The notes beneath the pieces are model-generated. The model saw only the letters and a program-made list of their open reading frames with translations, ran no database searches and was not told where the DNA came from. 8,932 nucleotides of DNA from Campylobacteraceae bacterium (GTDB taxonomy: Bacteria > Campylobacterota > Campylobacteria > Campylobacterales > Sulfurovaceae). The DNA is taken from the NCBI GenBank assembly GCA_026982175.1, contig JALSHP010000363.1:1-8932 (forward strand). Direction: 5' to 3'. The translations under genes were made by a program, and so were the position numbers. The stretch's first letter is position 1. Each line of letters starts with the position of its first letter. This document shows, piece after piece, positions 1 to 5,196 of the stretch.

Positions 1-606
1 TAAAAGTATGCTACACTCTTTTAAGTCATCGCTATTATACTTCTGAAGTAAGGCATTATAGGCACTCATATCGGTACTCTTTTCAAACTCCTTTTGCATA
101 AACTCTTTAAGTTTCTCTCGAATAACATGCTTTGTCATCGCTTGGTTTTCAGGTTTCTCAATCTCGTTCATAATCATTGTTGTAAACTCAGGCACTCGTG
201 CGTGGAGTGCTTTAAAGTCAATGATGGTATCGGTTATCATCTGTTTGGTTGAGCCAATAAGGGTCTCTAAAAGCCCCTCTCCTCCCTTATTTTGTTCCTT
301 TAACATCCGTTCTGTTTCAGAGATGAGAGTATCAATGACAGAGCTAACATAGTCCTCTATTGTGCTACGATTTTCAAGATTAATCTCAAAATTATTAATC
401 TTATCATCCACAATATTCAAAATTTTCATCGTCCAAATATCAGAATTAAACATGCCATATTTGACAGAGTGTAACTCTTTATAATCTACTTTATAGACTT
501 TGGTCTCTTTTCCCAGATCAATTAATGCTATTGAAAATGTTATGAGTAGAAAAAGTAAAACCATGGATGCCACCGTTGAGATGGCTTTAATTATTTTCAT
601 ATTCAT
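1..606 (-). CDS. Unrecognised membrane-anchored protein, C-terminus beyond the window
   Basis: An open frame of 202 codons runs leftward off the window with no stop, so only the N-terminal part is visible. I do not recognise the family. Residues about 8-29 form one hydrophobic helix (VASMVLLFLLITFSIALI) behind a short basic N-terminus, which suggests a signal anchor or uncleaved leader. The rest is hydrophilic, charged and mostly helical, with a YKELHSVKYGMFNSDIW stretch at about 42-58, and probably lies on the periplasmic side. A Shine-Dalgarno AAGGAGAA lies inside the end of the upstream permease gene. The ATG at 606 is 2 nt past the permease stop. A GTG at 609 that shares a base with that stop, and an ATG at 600, are also in frame, so the exact start is uncertain. 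The spacing implies translational coupling and a possible functional link with the AI-2E-family permease. That it is a gene is well supported; its role is unknown. Confidence 0.8.
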   Translation of the reverse strand, partial: MNMKIIKAISTVASMVLLFLLITFSIALIDLGKETKVYKVDYKELHSVKYGMFNSDIWTMKILNIVDDKINNFEINLENRSTIEDYVSSVIDTLISETERMLKEQNKGGEGLLETLIGSTKQMITDTIIDFKALHARVPEFTTMIMNEIEKPENQAMTKHVIREKLKEFMQKEFEKSTDMSAYNALLQKYNSDDLKECSILL

Positions 607-608
607 CA

Positions 609-1640
609 CTATTGTTCTCCTTTTCCATAAAGGTCAATATAAATCCTTGAAATAGCAATTAAAAATGAGGTAATAGCAGGACCTAAAATCATACCCCAAA
701 AACCATAAGAACTCATACCTGCGACAATGGAGAAGAAAATAATCAATTCATTAATCCGTGCAGGACTTTGCAGAACATTCACTTTAATATAACGAATAAT
801 CATCGGTTTCACAAAGGTATCCGCAACAATAGAGATGATGATAATGGAGTACAAGGCAATCACAATTGCAGAGGTAGAGTCCAATTCACTCCATGCATAG
901 AGTGAAACAGGCATCCAAACCAAAGCACCCCCTACAAAAGGTATGAGTGAGGCAAAACCATAGATAGTTCCAAAAAGCAGACCATTAAACCCCAAAGAAG
1001 AGATGAGAATACCAAAAAGAAATCCCTCAAAAATAGCTGTTACAATAATGGAGTAAAAAACAATCTCCATGGTTGAAGAAATCTCTTTTAATATTTTATT
1101 TCCCTCTTCATTTTTTAGAGGTAAAAAAGAGGTAATAAACGCAAAAAGTCTATCGGCATAAATATTTAACATAAAGTAAAAGACAATGACAAAAAAGATA
1201 TTTTTAATAAAGCCTAAACCTTGTGTTCCAGCCGTGGTAATGGTCGCGGTTGAGGTTTTAATCTGTGCTAAAATCTCTTTACTGTTTAGATACTCTTTTG
1301 CCCACTCGTCCACCAAAGGTATTCCCTCTGAAAGGGAAATCAACTTCGTGGTTGTTTTACCAATAATCCCCGAGTCAAGCACACTTAAACTCTGCACACC
1401 AATGGTAGCAATGTAAATAATAGGCACAAACAAAATAATCAAAAGCAGTAAAGATAGAAAACTAGCTGAAGTATTTTGTGACTTAATGGCTGAAGTAATT
1501 TTAAAGTGTAAGTTTCCTGTTGCCATGGTCAAAAGTAGTGCCACCACCATAGAGAGAATAAACGGCTGATAGATACTGTACGCTCCCATAAGAGCTAAAA
1601 CAAAAAGAATACCTATCGCATAGTCTCGTTTACTCAACAT
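609..1640 (-). CDS. AI-2E family transporter (PerM/TqsA-like permease)
   Basis: A 343-residue polytopic inner-membrane protein of the AI-2E transporter family (formerly UPF0118). Hydrophobic segments fall at about 8-25, 28-40, 60-82, 143-160, 196-215, 218-238, 257-275 and 298-332, with a soluble loop at 85-140 that is usual for the family. Family-type motifs in the C-terminal half are SLIPFVGGALVWMP (231-244), DTFVKPMIIR (274-283) and GFWGMILGPAI (313-323). The name comes from E. coli TqsA, which affects autoinducer-2 export. Members are widespread, and others have been linked to Na+/H+ exchange or have no known substrate, so AI-2 transport should not be assumed here. The start is the ATG at 1640, supported by AGGAGA at 1649-1654. 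That gives an 11-nt overlap with the end of ruvB, and the next gene starts about 2 nt after the stop, so all three are probably cotranscribed. Family membership is firm; the substrate is unknown. Confidence 0.9.
   Translation of the reverse strand: MLSKRDYAIGILFVLALMGAYSIYQPFILSMVVALLLTMATGNLHFKITSAIKSQNTSASFLSLLLLIILFVPIIYIATIGVQSLSVLDSGIIGKTTTKLISLSEGIPLVDEWAKEYLNSKEILAQIKTSTATITTAGTQGLGFIKNIFFVIVFYFMLNIYADRLFAFITSFLPLKNEEGNKILKEISSTMEIVFYSIIVTAIFEGFLFGILISSLGFNGLLFGTIYGFASLIPFVGGALVWMPVSLYAWSELDSTSAIVIALYSIIIISIVADTFVKPMIIRYIKVNVLQSPARINELIIFFSIVAGMSSYGFWGMILGPAITSFLIAISRIYIDLYGKGEQ
615..622 (-). promoter_or_regulatory. Ribosome binding site of the leftmost gene
   Basis: AAGGAGAA on the minus strand lies inside the last codons of the permease gene. 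Its GGAG core is 7 nt from the GTG at 609, 10 nt from the ATG at 606 and 16 nt from the ATG at 600, which favours one of the first two starts. Confidence 0.6.
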
Positions 1641-2631
1641 CTCTGTTCTCTCCTAACCTAAAGTAACTGTATGATTTTTCAGTCGCCACCCGTCCACGAG
1701 CTGTCCGTTCAATGTACCCATTAGCTAACAAGTAAGGTTCTAACACATCTTCAATTGTCCCCTCATCTTCACTTAATGCTGCGGCAATGGTAGAAAGCCC
1801 CATAGGACGACCTTTTGAAGCGATGAGAAACTCTAGTAAGCGAATATCTTCTTCATCAAAACCTAAATCATTTACACCTAGCTGGTCAAGAGCGTACTTA
1901 GTGGTTTTCAGATTAATCTGTTCCTCATTGGCTACTTCAGAGAAATCACGCACACGGCGTAAGAGCCTTAAAGCAAGTCTTGGTGTGCCACGGCTTCTTT
2001 TGGCAATTTCATGTGCGGCTTCTTTAATGGTCTCTTTATTGAGCTTAATCGCCGCCAAACGGACAATTTCTGCCAACTCTTCAGCTGAATAAAACTGCAT
2101 ACGAAAGTGCATACCAAAACGTTCTCTAAGAGGATGAGACAGCATACCGGCTCTTGTTGTCGCCCCTACCAAAGTAAAACGTGGCAAATCAATCTTCACT
2201 GTTTGAGCAGCAGGACCAGAGCCAATGATGATGTCGAGCCTAAAGTCTTCCATCGCAGAGTAGAGTATCTCTTCAATAGCAGGAGACATTCGGTGAATCT
2301 CATCTATGAACAAAATATCACCCTCTTCAATGTTGGTCAAAATGGCCGCCAAGTCACCAGACTTTTCTATCATAGGGGCAGCGGTGGTTTTGATTTGGGC
2401 GTTCATTTCAGTAGCAATAAGATTGGCGATGGTTGTTTTTCCTAAACCAGGAGGTCCAAAGAAAAGGATGTGGTCAAGTGCCTCTTCACGTTTTCGACTC
2501 GCTTCAATAAATACTTTTAAATTCTTTTTAATCTGTCCTTGACCAATATATTCATCCCAAGAAGAGGGGCGTAAGGAGACCTCTTCTATGTATTCATTGT
2601 CAAATTTTTCGATGTCTACGATACGTTCCAT
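1630..2631 (-). CDS. ruvB: Holliday junction branch-migration DNA helicase RuvB
   Basis: The AAA+ motor of the RuvAB complex, which drives branch migration of Holliday junctions during recombination and fork repair and hands junctions to RuvC. The protein has 333 residues, a normal length. Visible motifs are the N-terminal LRPSSWDEYIGQ (20-31), Walker A GPPGLGKT (59-66), Walker B FIDEIHR (108-114), sensor I GATTRAG (156-162), an arginine finger in LRERFG (168-173), sensor II GTPRLALRLLRR (215-226) and a C-terminal winged-helix domain (about 255-333) with GRPMGLSTIA and YLLANGYIERTARGR. The ATG at 2631 gives the canonical N-terminus; its ribosome site is weak (TTGAGA). It lies downstream of panB across a REP-like inverted repeat and overlaps the permease gene by 11 nt. 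As I recall, panB-ruvB adjacency also occurs in Helicobacter. ruvA and ruvC are not in the window. No key residue appears to be missing. Confidence 0.98.
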   Translation of the reverse strand: MERIVDIEKFDNEYIEEVSLRPSSWDEYIGQGQIKKNLKVFIEASRKREEALDHILFFGPPGLGKTTIANLIATEMNAQIKTTAAPMIEKSGDLAAILTNIEEGDILFIDEIHRMSPAIEEILYSAMEDFRLDIIIGSGPAAQTVKIDLPRFTLVGATTRAGMLSHPLRERFGMHFRMQFYSAEELAEIVRLAAIKLNKETIKEAAHEIAKRSRGTPRLALRLLRRVRDFSEVANEEQINLKTTKYALDQLGVNDLGFDEEDIRLLEFLIASKGRPMGLSTIAAALSEDEGTIEDVLEPYLLANGYIERTARGRVATEKSYSYFRLGENRDVE

Positions 2632-2652
2632 ATATTATCTCAATTCTATTTT

Positions 2653-2708
2653 GTAGGGTGTCAATTTATTGCACCGTTATTATGTGGTGCAATAAATTGA
2701 CACCCTAC
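2653..2708. repeat. REP-like inverted repeat pair, AT-rich type (23-bp perfect arms)
   Basis: Two perfect 23-nt inverted arms (2653-2675 and 2686-2708) surround a 10-nt loop. Each arm begins with GTAG and then contains its own imperfect hairpin, GGTG-(T)-CAA-ttta-TTG-CACC, with one bulged T. A GTAG tetranucleotide followed by an imperfect hairpin is the known architecture of REP elements associated with RAYT (TnpA-REP) transposases, and two inverted copies form a BIME/REPIN-type doublet. The pair starts 8 nt after the panB stop and ends 21 nt before the ruvB start, so it is transcribed within the presumed operon. As RNA it would fold into a long perfect hairpin that could stabilise the panB end, serve as an RNase III site or attenuate ruvB. 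There is no following U-run, so it is not a classical intrinsic terminator. The inverted repeat is certain; the REP assignment is inferred. Confidence 0.85.
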
Positions 2709-2716
2709 CTATGTGT

Positions 2717-3529
2717 TTAATAGGTAAATTCATCACTAGGAAAAGTTTTGTTTTTGACTTCAGTGATATAGTTTTCTAAATTTTCACGAACCAACTCTGC
2801 CCCATTCATATACTGTTTGACAAATTTTGGTTTAAAAGCTTCAAAAAAACCAAACATGTCTGACCAAACAAGCACTTGACCATCACAATCAAGCCCTGCC
2901 CCAATCCCAATGGTAGGAATGGTAATCGCATCAGTAATTGCTTTGGCTGCTTCAGATTTTACCCCCTCAACCACAATGGCAAAAGCACCTGCTTCTTCTA
3001 AGGCTTTAGCATCTGCAACCAAAGAAGCGATGTCGGTTTTGTCTTTTCCACGTATTTTGTAGCCACCATCACTTCTTAGAAACTGTGGCATCAGCCCAAT
3101 ATGTCCTAAAACAGCAATGGAGTTTTGAGAAAGAGCTTTAACAATGTTCGCCCTCTCTTTTCCACCCTCAATTTTGACGGCTTGGGCATTGGTCTCTTGG
3201 TAAGCACGTGTGGCATTTTTAACAGCATCTGCTTCAGTAGTGTAAGAGCCAAAAGGCATATCAAGCACAATCAGAGGTAAACTCGCCCCATTACAAACGG
3301 CTTGAGTATGATAGATCATCTGGTCAATGGTCGCTGAAAGCGTGTCTTCTTTGCCTAAAAAACTCATGTTTAGACTGTCTCCCACGAGTATCATATCGAC
3401 TTGTCCATCAAAAAGTTTGGCAAAAAGTGCATCATAGGCTGTCACCATGGTAATGGGTTCGACCCCTTTCATTTTAGCGATGGTGCTTAAAGTTACTTTT
3501 TTAGCAAGCTTTTCCGTGTGAATACTCAT
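2717..3529 (-). CDS. panB: 3-methyl-2-oxobutanoate hydroxymethyltransferase
   Basis: Catalyses the first committed step of pantothenate (vitamin B5, CoA precursor) synthesis: hydroxymethyl transfer from 5,10-methylene-tetrahydrofolate to alpha-ketoisovalerate, giving ketopantoate, in the cytoplasm. From the chosen start it has 270 residues, normal for PanB. Conserved blocks are TMVTAYDALFA (27-37), VGDSLNM (49-55, metal-binding Asp51), LDMPFGSY (89-96, Asp90), VKIEGG (118-123, Glu121), VLGHIGLMPQ (140-149), VVEGV (186-190, likely catalytic Glu188), IGIGAG (207-212) and CDGQVLVWSDMFGF (215-228). An in-frame ATG 11 codons upstream (3562) is rejected because it has no ribosome site, whereas the ATG at 3529 follows AAGGG by 7 nt. 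It is the first gene of a minus-strand operon and is divergent from trpA. Its promoter should lie in the AT-rich gap, but I cannot single out a -10 box. Confidence 0.96.
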   Translation of the reverse strand: MSIHTEKLAKKVTLSTIAKMKGVEPITMVTAYDALFAKLFDGQVDMILVGDSLNMSFLGKEDTLSATIDQMIYHTQAVCNGASLPLIVLDMPFGSYTTEADAVKNATRAYQETNAQAVKIEGGKERANIVKALSQNSIAVLGHIGLMPQFLRSDGGYKIRGKDKTDIASLVADAKALEEAGAFAIVVEGVKSEAAKAITDAITIPTIGIGAGLDCDGQVLVWSDMFGFFEAFKPKFVKQYMNGAELVRENLENYITEVKNKTFPSDEFTY

Positions 3530-3536
3530 TGTTTTA

Positions 3537-3541
3537 CCCTT
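3537..3541 (-). promoter_or_regulatory. panB ribosome binding site (decides the start)
   Basis: AAGGG on the minus strand, 7 nt before the ATG at 3529. The upstream in-frame ATG at 3562 is preceded only by TTTTTTTGATAAA, with no purine-rich site, so the shorter protein is preferred. Confidence 0.6.
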
Positions 3542-3577
3542 ATTCTTTGTTAATTCAAGCATTTTATCAAAAAAATG

Positions 3578-3583
3578 TATAAT
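3578..3583 (+). promoter_or_regulatory. Probable trpA -10 box (TATAAT)
   Basis: A perfect TATAAT preceded by TG lies 29 nt before the trpA start, in an AT-rich divergent gap. No -35 hexamer is evident at the expected spacing. This is typical of Campylobacterota sigma-70 promoters, which rely on the -10 box and upstream T-rich periodicity. The panB promoter must lie in the same gap on the other strand (TATTAT/TATACA-like stretches), so the two may share control. No leader peptide or obvious attenuator is visible before trpA. Confidence 0.5.
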
Positions 3584-3612
3584 ACTAATAATATTTTAGA
3601 AAAGAGTTCAGA

Positions 3613-4353
3613 TTGAAAAAATTAGTCGCATACATTACCACAGCTTACCCCTCTTTAGATTTTACCGTAGATATGGCATTGGCATTGGCCGAAGCAGGTG
3701 TTGATACCTTAGAGTTAGGTATGCCTTTTTCTGACCCAGTGGCAGATGGTCCTGTCATTGAAAAAGCCAATTTAAAAGCCTTGCAAGGAGGTTTTAAATT
3801 AGAGCATCTTTTTGAAGCTTCCAAACAGATTGCCCCACACATTGACACTTTATGGATGGGCTACTTTAACCCTTTTTACCACAAAGGTATGGAGTTTTTT
3901 GTGGAACAAGCAAAAAAGAGTGGAGTCAATGGATTTATTATCCCCGATTTACCCCTTGAAGAAGCACGACCATACAAACCTATGATGCAAGAAGCAAACT
4001 TAGCCTTAATAGACTTCATTGCTCCCACAGATACCAAAAAGAGAATTAAAGAGATAGTCACCGATGCACAAAAGTTCATCTACTTAGTAGCTTACGCAGG
4101 GATTACAGGTTCAGGTCAAAGTGAAGATTTACAGCCTATTATTACCAATATTAAAGAATATACCAAAACACCTGTTTATGTTGGTTTTGGGGTTGATGAA
4201 AAGACAGCTAAAGCCAAGGCTGTTGGCGTAGATGGCGTAATTGTTGGCTCTGCTTTTGTAAAAGTACTTTTAGATGAACATTTAAACAACTCTCAAAAAA
4301 TTAGTAACATTTCAAAAATTGCCAAAGAAATTAAAGAGAAGATTAATGAATAG
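3613..4353 (+). CDS. trpA: Tryptophan synthase alpha subunit
   Basis: The alpha subunit of the alpha2-beta2 tryptophan synthase. It cleaves indole-3-glycerol phosphate to indole and glyceraldehyde 3-phosphate and passes indole to TrpB. TIM-barrel protein of 246 residues. The catalytic pair is present: Glu34 in LELGMPFSDP (33-42) and Asp45 in VADGP (43-47), with the same 11-residue spacing as Glu49/Asp60 of the enteric enzyme. Also visible are WMGYFNP (81-87), IIPDLPLEEA (109-118), YLVAYAGITG (157-166; Tyr157 matches Tyr175) and VGFGV (190-194). The start is TTG: an in-frame TAA lies at 3589-3591, no ATG or GTG follows it, and AAGAG precedes the TTG. The protein therefore lacks the roughly 15-residue N-terminal helix of enteric TrpA. 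trpB and the other trp genes are not adjacent, so this is an orphan trpA. Identity is firm. Confidence 0.96.
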   Translation: MKKLVAYITTAYPSLDFTVDMALALAEAGVDTLELGMPFSDPVADGPVIEKANLKALQGGFKLEHLFEASKQIAPHIDTLWMGYFNPFYHKGMEFFVEQAKKSGVNGFIIPDLPLEEARPYKPMMQEANLALIDFIAPTDTKKRIKEIVTDAQKFIYLVAYAGITGSGQSEDLQPIITNIKEYTKTPVYVGFGVDEKTAKAKAVGVDGVIVGSAFVKVLLDEHLNNSQKISNISKIAKEIKEKINE

Positions 4354-4366
4354 TGAAAAATAAGGT

Positions 4367-4372
4367 TATAAT
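4367..4372 (+). promoter_or_regulatory. Possible -10 box before the coiled-coil gene
   Basis: TATAAT lies in the 58-nt AT-rich gap between trpA and the small coiled-coil gene, 39 nt before its start. There is no -35 hexamer. The gap is so AT-rich that a chance match is plausible; readthrough from trpA is the alternative. Confidence 0.35.
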
Positions 4373-4411
4373 TATAAAAATTAATTTAAATAATAATATT
4401 AGGAACTAATC

Positions 4412-4657
4412 ATGACCAATAAAACAGCTTTAGAAAAACTAGACACTAAAATAACCTTGCTTTTAGAGAAGTACGAAACCCTTAAAGAAGAGAACCGACG
4501 ATTAGAAGCCACCATCCTCGCAAATAAAGAACGAGAAGAAAAACTGCAACAAGCCTTAAATCAACTCAAAGAAGAGGAAGAACTCAAAGAGTTAGAGCTA
4601 GAAGACATTGCCCTGCGTATCAGTAAAAGCATGGGATTAGACAAAATATCCTCTTGA
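4412..4657 (+). CDS. Small coiled-coil protein, ZapB-like in size and build
   Basis: An 81-residue, highly charged protein (rich in Glu, Lys and Leu) predicted to be almost entirely a single coiled coil from about residue 5 to 68, with leucines and isoleucines in heptad-like spacing (LEKLDTKITLLLEKYETL, then EENRRLEA). A short tail, ISKSMGLDKISS, follows. There is no signal peptide or membrane segment. AGGA lies 7 nt before the ATG. Length and layout resemble ZapB, the FtsZ-ring-associated coiled-coil protein of about 80 residues in E. coli, but coiled coils resemble one another by composition, so this is a suggestion only. The gene lies between trpA and ssrA, and its TGA stop is embedded in the -35 hexamer (TTGACA) of the tmRNA promoter. 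Real gene: likely. Function: unproven. Confidence 0.75.
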   Translation: MTNKTALEKLDTKITLLLEKYETLKEENRRLEATILANKEREEKLQQALNQLKEEEELKELELEDIALRISKSMGLDKISS

Positions 4658-4683
4658 CATTAACAGAGATTTTACGTTATAAT
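4654..4683 (+). promoter_or_regulatory. ssrA promoter, near-consensus sigma-70
   Basis: TTGACA (4654-4659) and TATAAT (4678-4683) are both perfect hexamers, separated by 18 nt. Initiation is expected near 4690, about 45 nt before the mature tmRNA 5' end, so the leader must be trimmed, presumably by RNase P. The -35 hexamer contains the stop codon of the preceding coiled-coil gene. A full -35 box is unusual for this group and fits an abundant stable RNA. Confidence 0.85.
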
Positions 4684-4694
4684 ACTCTTTCCTA

Positions 4695-4727
4695 TGTAGA
4701 TAATCTCCTTCATATATTTTATCTACA
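4695..4727 (+). other. Hairpin in the pre-tmRNA leader
   Basis: Perfect 9-nt inverted arms TGTAGATAA (4695-4703) and TTATCTACA (4719-4727) flank a 15-nt loop. The hairpin spans most of the transcribed leader and ends 7 nt before the mature 5' end of the tmRNA. It may help 5' processing or protect the leader, but this is inference. No T-run follows, so it is not a terminator. Confidence 0.55.
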
Positions 4728-4734
4728 AAGCGAT

Positions 4735-5106
4735 GGGGATGACTTGGTTTCGACTGGAGTAGTCGGAGTTATGTGCATGTCGGACTGAGCAATTCCGTTA
4801 CACGGCTCAAATTGCATAACTGCAAACAATACAGATTACCGTCCAGCTTACGCAGTAGCGTAAGTAAACCCCGAGCGATCGGAGGACTGCCTCTCTAGTG
4901 AGTTGTCATCTTAGCTAGATTTTGAGGTATCACATCTGATGACTATGCTCTGTAGAAGCCATGCTACAGTGTGAGAATTTTGGCTGGTCTTGTGTAGCTT
5001 TGGGTGTTGTGCGAAGCAAGATGAGATTTAACATCACCGACTAAACATGTAGAGTCATAACACTAGCTATTTTAGGACAGGGGTTCAATTCCCCTCGTCT
5101 CCACCA
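4735..5106 (+). ncRNA. ssrA: Transfer-messenger RNA (tmRNA)
   Basis: A one-piece tmRNA of 372 nt, the trans-translation RNA that, with SmpB, rescues ribosomes stalled on mRNAs without stop codons and tags the nascent peptide for proteolysis. The 5' end GGGGATGACTTGGTTTCGAC matches the hallmark tmRNA start. The 3' end has the T-arm (AGGGG-TTCAATT-CCCCT), the acceptor strand CGTCTCC, discriminator A and a genome-encoded CCA. The 7-bp acceptor stem pairs 4735-4741 with 5096-5102. Its third pair is G4737-U5100, the G3-U70 identity element for alanyl-tRNA synthetase. An internal reading frame encodes the tag. The region between the tag and the T-arm should hold pseudoknots, which I did not resolve. 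It has its own strong promoter. No clear intrinsic terminator follows, only AAATTTTTAAA. Confidence 0.98.
4822..4863 (+). other. tmRNA tag-peptide reading frame
   Basis: The codons GCA AAC AAT ACA GAT TAC ... GCG TAA encode the 13-residue degradation tag ANNTDYRPAYAVA, added after the alanine carried by the tmRNA. A second in-frame-independent TAA follows one base after the stop. The resume codon is assigned as the GCA at 4822 by analogy with NNTDY-type tags of related bacteria. The C-terminal AVA is less common than LAA or KAA endings. Confidence 0.85.
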
Positions 5107-5196
5107 AATTTTTAAATCTAACTATTTTTATTCTACCAATATTACTTAATATCTGTAAATAATTAGCTTTATAAATTTTTCATCAAAAGAGAGCCA

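Noticed and set aside
1186..2542. Several plus-strand frames of 76-112 codons opposite the permease and ruvB
   Set aside because: They are antisense to strongly supported genes, have no ribosome sites or recognisable domains, and their composition is that of reverse-read coding sequence.
2653..2708. The inverted repeat as an intrinsic terminator between panB and ruvB, or a CRISPR repeat
   Set aside because: The stem is AT-rich and lacks a T-run downstream on either strand, and there is no series of regularly spaced direct repeats; the GTAG-headed paired hairpins fit a REP doublet better.
3530..3562. An 11-residue longer PanB, starting at the ATG at 3562
   Set aside because: No ribosome site precedes it, while AAGGG precedes the ATG at 3529 and the shorter protein has the usual PanB length.
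5107..5196. A terminator for ssrA or a promoter for cysG in the gap
   Set aside because: The gap is AT-rich with short T-runs and TATAAA-like strings, but I found no stable hairpin followed by a T-run and no convincing pair of promoter hexamers.
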